Assembly: GCA_025642065.1 (NCBI GenBank)
Contig: JAODUP010000141.1
Location: 132,001 to 196,000, forward strand
Reading direction: 5' to 3'
DNA length: 64,000 nt
Source of the DNA: Paralvinella palmiformis
Taxonomy: Eukaryota; Annelida; Polychaeta; Terebellida; Alvinellidae
Part shown: positions 11,939 through 24,600 of the stretch, piece by piece
Position numbering within the stretch: the first letter of the stretch is position 1
Layout: each line of letters opens with the position of its first letter
Program-made: the position numbers and the translations under genes
The notes under the pieces: model-generated
Seen by the model: only the letters and a program-made list of their open reading frames with translations
Databases searched by the model: none
What the model was told of the DNA's origin: nothing

Positions 11939-13969
11939 ACAATATAATAAAAACAGACCGCTATCACACAGCAAAGGGTATTCTTAGTACTGATAAATCA
12001 TAACACATACACATTAGATATCATCCTTTTGCCAGAAGCAAATTTATAATCTACAGTTAGCAATACAATACAGGATATAGCCTTGATCAATGTTTACAGG
12101 ATCCAAGTGTTCATTTGTGTTCAGCCAGAGTACACGTAAACAAGCATAAACGGTATTGTGTTGTTGGTCAACGGTAAGTGATCACTTGATATCCAGGAGC
12201 TGTTTGAATGGATCAAAGTGGCTGAAACCAGTTTGAATGTGATCCAAACAAATATGTTATTTCATAGCAACAACACGTTCAGAATTACGATTAATCACAC
12301 CAATAATTCAACTGGAATTTCTCGAAGTGAGTTTCCTGTGAGAAATATAAACCAGCCTTGCTGCGGTATTTCCTGCATTTGGGTTATTGGAAATTTTCAT
12401 CGCTGACAGAGAAAAAGATGGTGATGAATTAATGAGGAAGATGAAGGTCAAAAATCAGTTCTAGCATAAATACACTATATGGCTAGGTTTCAGCCAGAAC
12501 AGCTACGAGGAGGTTCCCCAGAACAAACACAGAACAAAGTCGATATATATACATATTTCATGGTGAACTACCAAAGTTTGGCGATATATCTACATGTACG
12601 GCATCAGGCCTTAATTTTGTATCTGTGTCAGAATTAAGGAAACTCAAGTGTTAAGGAAACGGCAAAGGTAATTCAGTAATTGGTTTCATTTTATTTTCTC
12701 ACTCTATGATGACCCCAAAATAAGTCAGAGAGAAAGAGAGAACTCATTCATTCGAATAAATGCAGAATAAAGAATCCTAACATTAAATGATATGCTTATC
12801 AACACCACATTAGCCATGGTGACATTATGCGCAATTACCAATCTATACACAGAATCTAATAATAATAATAAGCAGTCACCTTCGCGTAAACGGGGATAAA
12901 GCTCAAATAACCAGTTGGATGTAATTGGCGCGAATAAGCCATACTAAAGAACAGAATCTTTATACACATCACACTCCACCAACCAAACAGACTTTTACAA
13001 ATATTGACCAACAAAATCATCATGGAACAGGTGTATGATATGAAGAAAAAAATAAACAGATCAGTGTCAAACGATGGAGCCGGTGTTATTAAATGAGAGT
13101 TCGTCGATTATGACTTTCTGACTGAAACAAGGTGGTAACCAAAAATACCAGACTGGTCAGCAGGCATAGTTCAATTAGTAAGTGGAATTCTGTGCAATTT
13201 TCAAAGGTGCTCCGAGGAAAAAAGGTCCACAACCTGTATGATGAACTTTGTTGGCATAAATATTGTTATAATCAGAGTTGGAGACACACCAATAATAAAT
13301 TATTAAGAAATAATATCAGCAACCAACTAATTATCAATGGAAAGATTTGGGTGTGTATGCATGCATGTGTATGTCTGTCTCTGTGTATCCATGTGTATAT
13401 GCATGTGTCTGTGTGTTGTGCATGTATTATTAATCAGCACATGCTTTAACCCATATGCTACCCAGTTATGATAAATAATAATACTTTACAAGATATATAT
13501 ATATATATATATATAAAATGTCATAATGTACATACAGATAGTAACTGATATTTTAAGAGTAACACACAAGCAGCATCATCCATTCTACAAGTTAGCCAAC
13601 AGGCTCTATCTGACTGTATCAAACAGACACCACTGATAACCTCGTCCCCTATCAACCTAGATGGACTGGTAGATGCCATTCTTCTCAAACAGTATCATGC
13701 ACAAATCAACAGCACTTACAGAAATAAACATGTTTTGTATTCTCTCATAAATGGATTGTTTATGATCACAGATAATAAATGTAACACTGAGGTTTAGTGA
13801 GGCTAAAATGACTTTAAAATAATTAGATTATTTTGTGATACATGGAACCAATAATAAGGTATTTTATATAATGATAAAAATATTAATAATAATAATAACA
13901 TTAATAACAATAACAAAAAGCTTGTCACCAATACTTTTTTTCGTTGATGGCCAGCTAAAGTTAAATCAA

Positions 13970-14085
13970 TTGCAGTGTGTGTGTGTGTGTGTCAGGGGAG
14001 GAGGCAGACGTATGTGCATAGCCATGCATGTGTGTGTGTGCATGCATGCATATATGTGTGTGTGTGTGTGTGAGAGAGAGAGATA
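13970..14085. repeat. (GT)n/(GA)n-rich tract downstream of the TAX1BP1-like stop
   Basis: GT repeats with ATGCAT interruptions, then (GA)n. It lies 60-175 bp past the stop codon, so probably in the 3' untranslated region. Confidence 0.85.
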
Positions 14086-14144
14086 AAGGCCATTACACAG
14101 CTATCAAACATAATCATGAGACCTTCGGGCCAGTTTTCTTATGT

Positions 14145-14403
14145 TCAATCTGTGAAATGTCGATCAACATGTGACTGGAAGTCTTCAATCTTGCCGCTCC
14201 TATCGAACGTTTCACTGCAAATTGGACAGACCCGTTCCAGATGACATTCAACGTGTTCATTTATCTCGTCAGACATTGCAGTATCTGAGAAAACCATGTT
14301 GCAGAACGGGCATGTGGCCAGTGATGTCGATTGGGTCATGCTCGGTGTTGCTGCTGGCGTCATAGTGCCGGCTCTATTTGGGTCTTCCTCAGCATCATGG
14401 AAC
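14145..14403 (-). CDS. TAX1BP1: TAX1BP1-like exon 17: two C-terminal UBZ-type zinc fingers and stop
   Basis: Residues 819-904 and TGA. Finger 1 is CPFC with HVECH; finger 2 is CPIC with HVDRH. Both have the C-x2-C-x15-H-x3-H spacing of the ubiquitin-binding fingers at the C termini of this family. Acceptor gctgctag. The stop is followed by an untranslated region that soon enters a GT/GA-rich microsatellite. Confidence 0.88.
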
Positions 14404-14493
14404 CTAGCAGCAAAGATCAATATTATACAGTGTGTGTGTGTGTGTGTGAAATGGGACAATCATAACTAGTAATCATAATTGATTGCAATCGTT

Positions 14494-14525
<32 letters not shown>

Positions 14526-17500
14526 TACATGTGTATGCTTTTCTTTGTCTGTCTGTGTTGCTGTATTACACAAACTATTAACTTACTATTGCCAATGATC
14601 ATACAGTTTTTTAAACAAACAGTAACAAAAGAGTAATAATAAAACAACCAAAATAAATTATTATTATTATTATTATTATTATTACCTTTCTTCTTCATCA
14701 TCCATCTGGAGTTCTTGCGTGCCTGAAATATAATGGGTGTTATATTATACAGATTGATAATCAGTCTCACCGTACAAGTGTCACACGCGGAACATTGTAC
14801 ACGGATATGAATACAGACAGACATCAGCAGACAGACACAGAAAAAGGCATGTATACAAGGAGAAATGGGCACACAGTTACTGACGCCGACTTATCACAGA
14901 CAACAACACAACAAGAAACACACAGCGACACCAACCTTCAGTGATAGCTCGAAGCTCAGCAGTTTTGGCTTCGGGCGATTTTTCAGGCGTCAGTGGTGGC
15001 GGCAGATGTGGTATTGGTGCATCGAGGTCATTAAGCATTGTGGTGCTCGTCGGCATCGCGTCCGCTCCCCTGATGTCTGCGGCCTGTGACAACACAGAGT
15101 TTGGTATGATTGAAGGCTGGCTAGCAGAGAATTCACGCATTCGTGGTGGTATCGGCGGTGCGGGGGATAGTGTGGGAAAGAGAGGTACGAAACGCGGTGC
15201 CATCTGAGAGGGATAGTACGGTTGCACTTGCACCCGGCAGATATTAATACGTGTTGGATGGTTCAAAGGCAGATATGGCCCATAAGGGTTGGCAGGCAGC
15301 GACACCTGGAGGGAAGAAACGGAACAATTCTGGTGAAACTATTTGCCATTAGCCAAGTAAATTAATGTCATTTAAACAATTTGCCAGATGGCATTGTTAT
15401 GCAATTAAGTTGTACCTACAGCTTACTAGTTTCAGCCCAAGCAGCGAAGAAATTTTGCTTGTAAAAGATTGTATAAGAATGAAATTCTGGTCCAATGGGT
15501 CACTCGTACATTCTATGTACTCATGTTAAAAGGCTAATATTATTATCATTAATTAACTAATTCACATAGGGAAAATTACTTCACAACAAGCAGCTTGCTA
15601 AGAACCCACTGTGAAAGAGATTAGCTTAGAAAATTGCGAACTGATTCACCTGCATTAATAAAAAGGATCGCTGGCCGTGAATAATCTTGTTTAAATTTCA
15701 CTGTGGAACCACTCCGTGGGTTAGTTTCAAGGTACCTTCACTGGACAGTGTATGGCATATCCCCCTCTCTTCCCAACCATCCAAACAGCAGCCAGTTGAC
15801 AAGCCAGCCGACAGATATTTACACACCAATTAGGAATATTTATACAATCCAAATTACAGTCAACTCTCAAATAACTGGAACTTTTGATTAATCTGATCAC
15901 AGACATTGTTCTCCAAGTTGGTTTGTTTTTTGAAAACATGAACCCCAGATTATTATCCAACTCTTGACCGACCACCTCAAAATATTATCTCCCTCCCCCC
16001 AACAATCTGGTTAGGTGATAGTTGGCTGCAATCACAAAACAAAAAACATAGGACGTTGCATTAAGAAACAAAGCAGACATATACAATCATAACATTGTTG
16101 ACCATATCATGTCTAATTCTGTAGTGTCTGTACATAAAACAAGAAACTCACTCGCTCTCACTCTCTCTATCCCCCCCAGCTAGCTGTCTGTCTGTCTGTC
16201 TGTCTGTCTGTTGTCTGGACTGGGAATTCATATTTCTTGTAAGTGTATGATTCACTCCACCCATACACTATTTGACCATACAATTTCCATAACATCAGTT
16301 AGCTGCTGTTGACATTTTAGACATGGAAAAATGTCCCCCTCAGTGGTACTCGTATCCCACGAGGTGCACTTGAGTGGGATACGGAGAGAGAATATTGGCA
16401 CACTGTCTCATAACTAAATTATTTGCACAAAATATTAGGGATTTTCTATTCATAGCAGACGCCATATTGGACTGTTCAAACTGAAATGTTACACTCTGCT
16501 ACAGGTTTTGATACATTTGTTGTTGAAAGACCCTGCACTACGATATTAGCCAGTTATGAGTGGAAATCAATGACACATTATTTGGACTGCCCCAAACATA
16601 GAAACGGTAGGACCATTTGGAAGCCAGACAGAAAGAGAAAGTTGGGATGAAATACCTGAACAGATGACAAGAGAAACTATATTACTCTCTTGATTTTAGC
16701 TAATATATTAAACAGGGCCTAAAAAATTGGTTGCGGACACCCGGGGCAAGAATATTTTCAGGCCAGGCTAGTGCTGATTGCCGATTACTTGCCTGTTCGG
16801 GCAAGTGCCTTTTTAAGATAAAAAATCGCCAATTATGTGTGTACACAGCCTGATGAGCAAGCCAATTAAACAAATATTTTTTCCTGCTGCATACCTATAC
16901 TTATAATCTGCGATGGAAAGCTGGCTGTGAGTGCCTGCTACACCTAAAGCAGTGATTACATATACATGGCATGTGAATCCAAATGCACATGCAACATTGT
17001 GGTATCCATGTGTTTCGGACAGCCCTCTCACCTTCTGACCTATATTTTTTCTTGGGAAAGCTTGCCTGGATAGTTGAATCCAGAATTTTCCAACCCAGGT
17101 TGTAAAATATGGATTCAACTGTTCGATTCACATTCATACCAATAGCTACACGGAGCGATCCATTTTGTCGGATTCTGAAATCGCATACGCAGTTGCACAT
17201 ATGGAATTGTGCACATACAATTACATGTACAACATTTCGTTTTCAGATTCGCATAACGCATACTATGTATAAGAAATATTGGCTTAAGACAACACAGCTC
17301 CTATTTAAATAATATCGCCGATTAAAAGCTGTATTCATTGCAGTTAATTGGCAACACGTTATTAGTTATTTCAAATTTTCTTTACATAGCGAAAGTGAAA
17401 ATGGCTACGGTAACTCAGCAAAGCAGCAACGGGCTTCACTGAATAAGCATTTCTTATCAAGCACTTCTCTATTTGTCGATTTTTTTGGAAAATACATGTT

Positions 17501-20500
17501 CACATGTAGGCAGGTGAAATAAAGCAGATTTTAAAATGAATGATAATTTTGGATCAGGTGAAAATTTGTTCAGCAAGTGAAAATAGTTGTTGGGGCAAGG
17601 TGCATTTCCAATCTACTTGCCCAGGGGCAACTGAATTGAAAAAATATTTTTCTGGCCCCGATATTAAACCGTACAGGGAATGAAAGGGTGAAGCCATGTC
17701 CACTCATCCAACGGAGTCCCTGCGTCGTCGCGTCAGTTTGCTGGTACGTGATCAGTGACAGGTGAGAGTACTTACCAGTGTCGGGTGTGTGTCAGACTTC
17801 AGTTGGTTCACTTCCGCTGTCAGGCCATCAATTGTGCTCTGTAACACACACACATAGAGAAATATAGGCCTTAAAGTTAAATCTATATGAAGATTGCTAT
17901 TTGATTATAACTTATACAGGACATTACTGTAATATGTATTACTTTTTGTATTGTATATACATGTATAATACTGTTTTTGTAATAATGTTTTTCATTGATG
18001 AACCTTCCTCAACCACATATTATGTCTATATATGTTGATACTATGCCGTGTCAATAAAACATACTACTACTTAACCAAAAACAAATATAATGGACACGTT
18101 TAAAATACAACAAATACTATTTTCTAAAGATGCCTAACAGTTGTGAGAGTTAACGATGATGATGATGATGATTGATGTTTTATGGCCACTTTTGTGCACA
18201 AGGTAGGCTAAATGGGCTGAGTTGTGAGAGTTAACAAACGCATTAAGTCTAACTTCATTCGACACCGTACTTCAGACTATTTGCACAAGTACTTCAGCAC
18301 AATTAAACATACATCAATCATCTAGCATCATCATACTGTTCGTGGCCAAGCCAGTGAGAAATCACATTCAATAAATCAACGACAGCTGCACGGCGTGAGT
18401 TGAGTCGAGTTGTTTAGTCCCTGCACTGCTCACACTTGGGACATATGACTGAGAGTGAACTCAGTACAAAAACAAATCGCACAAACACAGACCTGTGTGA
18501 ACCAGATTTGAACCCACAACCTGGAGGTTTGCGATCCAGCGCTCTAATCATGGCAGCACTGAAATGCTGTCACAGCTGCACAGAAAACAGAAACATGACC
18601 TACCCCCACCATATATCTGTGTTAAGACTTTTTAATATCTGTATTATATTATCTATATATCTCATCCAGAGATTGGCAACAGTAAATCTCATCCTGAGCT
18701 TGGCAACGTTTTCCTACACAAAAATACCAAGAGGCAAAAACGTCTGGATAGTCAAACATATTAGTCCTTCTCATACCTGGATCTAGACTAGACACATTGA
18801 TTATGGATCCATAGCATTATATATAGGAATTATTTTACTAGAATTTATTAAATACCAAACCTCTCAGCCATTTTAGTGTGCATAATTATATAATATAAAT
18901 ATAAAAATTTGCTCTAATAAGGAATTCCCATACTTTGTAACACTAGTGGCCTCAAGTTTGATCTCATGAAATACTGATTGAGAAGATGAGTTTAATTGGA
19001 GAAAATGTTTTTCCAGCCGAAAGGCAGGTCTCAGATTATATGCTTAACTACACTGATAACAAATTATAGATATATATATATACCGATGCTGAATTCACTC
19101 CTCCAGCTTCACTCAGTATATGCCCCAGATAACAGAACTTTCCAACTCTGTGTAGAGACATACCATTTCCCAAATCCATGCGTTCCTGTGTGTTACTATC
19201 CTCTCCACTGCCTGCTCTCTCCCCCCAATGGCCTCACACGTCAGTCCTTCCTTAACAGACACGAATAGTATTGGGCTTAACACCAATCCCTAATGTACCC
19301 CTACCTTAACGGTAAACTCTTCCCCGTTCCCATGCCTTGTTTTCGCCACTATCCTCGCGTTATCATACATTGTCATTACCTCTTACACCAGCCATTCTTC
19401 AACCCCCAGTTCCTTCAATGCCCACCTGACCACCTCCCAAGATCCATTTGAATACCTTTTCACCCGAAATTTCATTTGTAGCTGTTGGACTATGAATAGT
19501 GCATCAGTCTTCCCTTACCTGAGCATTAATCAAAACTGCATTCCATCAGTACTCACTTTCTCTCTTAACCTTCTCGGGGTGCCTCCATGGTCTAACTGGT
19601 ATCACATTGGATCACAGATCTCTACCACCTGAGTTCGAATCTCAGCATGGGCATATCTGAAGGGTGTTTCATCTTTGACTTTGCTTCAATACTGTTGGAG
19701 GTTGCTCAGCCCATTTAGCTTACCATGTGTGCAAAAGTGGCCATAAAACATCGATCATCCTCTTAACCTTCTCCCTAAAACCCTCTCCAATACCTCCACC
19801 ATTCCATGTTCTAACAGCTTTATCACCTGATATGACCCACACTCCAATAGATCACCTTCCCCCTGTTGTACACCAGTACAAGAATACTTAGCCTGGAGTC
19901 TCTCTGTATCTTTCCCTTATCCATCACCATGTCTCCTTCATCCCAGTTGGGTGCTTCCATGGTCTAGCAGTAGTGTGTTGGACCACAGATCACTACCACC
20001 CATATTCGAATCTCGGTGTGCGCATATCTGAAGGTTGTTTCGTCTTTGACTTTGCCTCATTACCTTTGGAGGTCGCTCGGCCCATTTAGCCTACCTTGTG
20101 CACAAAAGTGGCCGTAAAACATTAATCATCATCATCATCCTTCATCCCAGTCCAAATTGGGCGAAATTAAACCCGAGTATCACACTTTCAATTTATTTAC
20201 ACTGGTAGTTCAAAAAAAGACAACTGATTTAGTTCTGCTGCTGTGATCGGTAAAGGCTCTTTGACAGAACGTCTACCTGATGAAGCTTCCATCTTCTCTG
20301 CTGAACTTTGATCCATTTTAGTGGGCTTCAAATATATATAACATTTTTCATTTACACTGATTCATTATCCGCCCTGCAAGCAATTGGAGGTCTACAATTG
20401 GACAATAATATTTTTTGGGAAATCGCTAACAAATACACAAACATTATTATGTTGGTTGCCAAGTCACATAGGCATAGAACTAATTGGAAAAGCTGATGCT

Positions 20501-21641
20501 GCTGCTAAAAGGGAGATTCAGCTCAATGTTCCAGAAGACAAACATGATCAAATTTTCAATAAATTACATTCTGTCAAACCAGTCCTTAGAGAATGGCTTA
20601 CTGGAAACCTCAAAAGAGAAGACTAATTAGTTTGATCCCATCCACACATAGGGCACATATATCTATCACCATCAATATATTCACTCCATGATTCCCATCC
20701 GGATCTCTTTGCCACATAAACTGGCACTGGCAACTCTTATCCCTCACCATCCTTATATTTCCATGCTTCTATCTCGTCTCATCGCCTCGCCAGGACCTCC
20801 GCCACTTCACCCAACCTTCCCACCATGCTCCCTACATTCCAGGAGCCAAATCTATAACTGCAACGTCCCATATAGAACACTGGGCATGTTGTCATCATAC
20901 TTGGGGTTTCACATGTCCACATTTCCCTCGAGTATCACATCTTTAATTTTAACAAGTGCGGATGGATGTCCACGTTGTACTTTGGGCTGTACCATGCCTA
21001 GCAACATAGACTGACATGATAATAATGCCGTACGGCTAGATTTCTATGACTGGATGATCTTTCAGGCACCAACCTCATCCCTCTCGAGAAGGCATCGGGC
21101 TATCTTTGACCAGTTTTATACACACAGACACCCCCCCCCATACACACATATATGGTGTTTTATTTACCTGCAGCTCATATTCGCGTGATAGAGAAGTTTG
21201 TTTAACTTCCTCTAGCGTCTGCGTAAGATGTTCTATCTCTTCGTCTTTCTTCTGCATTTCAATAAAGCAGTGCTTCTCAATACAGCTTCTCTTCTCTTTC
21301 TCTTCCTAGAAACATTAACATATCAATTATTATCTGCTCAATGTCAAAAACAATATATCTAACGTGCAATAGAATAACAGTTGAATACATGTTGACTTGT
21401 ACTGACATAGTGTGTGTGTGTGTGTGTGTGTGTGTGCAGGTGGCACCATATGTATAAATGTGCATATTAAGAGTGTGTATAGACAATTTACCTCATATAG
21501 CTGTTTATATTTTTGTTTCTTTACACGTCTCAACTCCAGCTCTCTACCAAGATCTGATAGTTCTGATATTCCTTCATTATCGTCATCCACTGTTTGATGA
21601 TATCCCTCTGGATAGGAAACATCTGTCTGACTCTCTCCTGG

Positions 21642-21672
<31 letters not shown>

Positions 21673-24600
21673 GGGTTGGCAGTTATTTTACACATATGTT
21701 ATTTGCATTGTTAATTAACATTACACCTAATTATAAAAAGCTCCTTTTTTAAAACTTTGATGTTAGATGACAGAAAACACCGACATTCTGTTGTTTAAAG
21801 AAAGCATCCCTTTCAGCCGAACAACCCATTTTAAAACATATCTCACAAATACAGACACCAACTAGATTCAGTATTCTAACCATTGCACCACTGGAATGAC
21901 CCCAGTTAATAACAGGTAGGTCACATGACATCACCATATTTATCACAACTACAATGATAGACTGTAGATAGATGATTGATGTTTAGATAGAGAACAAATA
22001 ATGCCAACAAAAAAAACTCCTGAAAACAATCACAAAGATGTTGTGGGAGGGGAGTGTGAATTTATAATTCATAAATAATATAAAAAAGATTCCATGTATT
22101 TGTGTCTACTTTATTGAAATATCCAAAGCAGACACCGACCCAAAGCGACTCACACATATATCATTAAGTACACCACAATGTTCTCAGTATGGTAGGGCTC
22201 ATGATCATACAATCATACAAAGAGTTTCACACACAACGTTTTAAAGCTAGCATAAAGCAATGTTTGGTCAACAAATACACAAAGATATACCTGATTTTAT
22301 GCCAGTTTCAGCAGTTGTCTCTTTATCAGTCGGATGAGCCATACCTGTGTGCTTAACTACCTCCTTGGTTACTTTGTCTGCAGTGTACCAATAAAAGATA
22401 TCAAATTAATGAAATTAAAGTAAAATCCCAAAAGACAATACACAAACACACACACACACACACCAATTTTTCATGGACAGCATATGTACCTGGTGATAAA
22501 ATTCCTTAATCTATGCCTATGCTAGGATGCACAGCCCCCCCCCTCAAAATATTGTATTTGTTTTAAAATATATACTATCTCTTGCACAAACACATTTCCA
22601 GATATGTTTGTAAAAAGAAAATGAAATTTTCCAAGCTCATTACCTGAATTTAATGCTTTCTTCAGTTCTTTCTGTAGATGTTTACATTCTATAACACGTT
22701 CCTTATATTGTTCCTGCCCTAGGCGAAGCCTCTCTTTCATGTCATCAATCATTTTATCCTTCACCGTCTCAGACTCTTTCTAGATGGATGTAAACAATAT
22801 TTAGTCATTTACTTACACCAGCCAAGGTCTAATTAGGGAAGATTTGTGATTTATAATACCGAGGCATACTGGGTGTGTAAAAGCTTGGATAATAACAGCA
22901 TGTGTTTTCTTTTACAATATAAAAAACATGACCATTATCATCTTCACCATCCTTTAATATAATGTTTCAAACAGCATTCATATATATAATATTCTTAAGT
23001 GCATTACACAAACAAACAAATGACTACCAATGTTTTTAAGCCAATATTTTGACAAACGAGGTTAATTTTGTTAATCAAGATTACAAGTTCAAATTATTAT
23101 TCTCATACACACACACACACACACACACACTGTGTGTATGCATGTGTGTGGATGTGTATGCATGCACATTATTCCTCACCAGTTTACTATTCATCTCGTC
23201 CACACATTTTTGGGTCTCTTCTTTCTGGATACGCATCTTGTCATAGCGAGATTTAAGAGTCTCGTAGGCCATGTTCAGCGCGTACTGGGCACCATCATCT
23301 CTGACCTTTTCTCTTGTCTCCTGCTCCCAGTTCATCTCCTTCAATTTGCGATATTCTCCAATGGTTGCCTGTAGTTCCTGTAGTACATTCAATGGTTGGT
23401 TAATCACCATCATTCTATAACCATTTACCGTAGGTCCCAGCCATTAAGCTGAGGATGGTTTTTAGGCCTCAAATATCACGATTTATTGTAGTGCCATCCA
23501 TGAAGCCAACCTAAAATTCTGTACTTTTACCTGCAGTATTTCCAGGTGATGTTTTGAATGCAGGAAATTGTTTTGTTTTAATAATTCATTATTCGTACCA
23601 TTGTGTTTTGTCAATAGATAAAGGCAAATTATAATGATCGTTTACACAAACTGTTAGCGCATATGTAGGACCTCAAACTTAAATTAACGGGTCACTAAAC
23701 AATCAATGAACCTGCATTATAAGTAGAAGTCAATAACTTAGAAATAATTAGACATATTGTCAATTACTAGGGAGCCTTTGATGGTACATTTAAGTCACTA
23801 ACGTCAGTAATTATCCTGTTATTAGTATAAATATGTATATGGGGGCACCCTAATGTCTAAACCGCAAAATGAATGAGATACGACACTCTTGGGTAAGGGA
23901 TGTCTTGGGTACGAGTTGTCTTGTTACCAACGCTACCTTCGAATTGAAAGTCATGAAATGTGCTACTGAGTCCAACAACATTTATCCATTATTAAAAAAT
24001 CAGATAATTCTACATATAAATACTGATTTTCATTATAAAGCCATGCATAACTAGATCTAGGCCAGAGTTTAGATGGCTGCTAACACACTTCATATTTTCT
24101 CCCGTTAACTGGATTTCTCGACACTGAAATAACACCAGCCATTAAGTTGACCCCCCAAAATGTGGGTGAAAATATTGACACAAAGTATCAGCTTAATGGC
24201 CGGGACCTATGGTATACAAATTTCAGCCTACCACACACCAGCCTAGCTGCTGCTGTGAAGTAATCAAATATTAAGAGACTAAAGAGGAAAAACTGCCGTA
24301 AAACAGCAAAAGTTTTGATATTTATGAAAAAACTTACAGCAAACTTCATTCAGAGCAGATTTTAATACATTTTTATTTCATCATAATAACCATAATAATA
24401 ATCATGCTAATGTAGATTTAACGAAGTATCCTTATTATCAGGAGCCAATCAATATGGCTGTACATTAATCTGCAAAATGTGATGGATCTAAAACCAATTA
24501 GAAAGCTGGAGCATTGATATTATTTACGTGTCAAAGCAACCTTGAACAGGTATGTTTTCGGAGAAGATTTAAACCTTTCAAGAGATAACACATCAGCTAT

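Larger units (their letters stand above)
11240..14140. other. Gene-free stretch downstream of the TAX1BP1-like gene
   Basis: AT-rich, with microsatellites only. It should contain the 3' untranslated region of the TAX1BP1-like gene, whose end I cannot place; an AATAAA on the minus strand near 12686 is one distant candidate. Confidence 0.4.

Noticed and set aside
13832..14086. 83-codon frame on the plus strand
   Set aside because: Largely translated (GT)n and (AAT)n repeats.
16813..17200. Cys-rich coding frames on the minus strand
   Set aside because: They lie inside the hAT-type element, overlap each other in two frames and match nothing I recognise.
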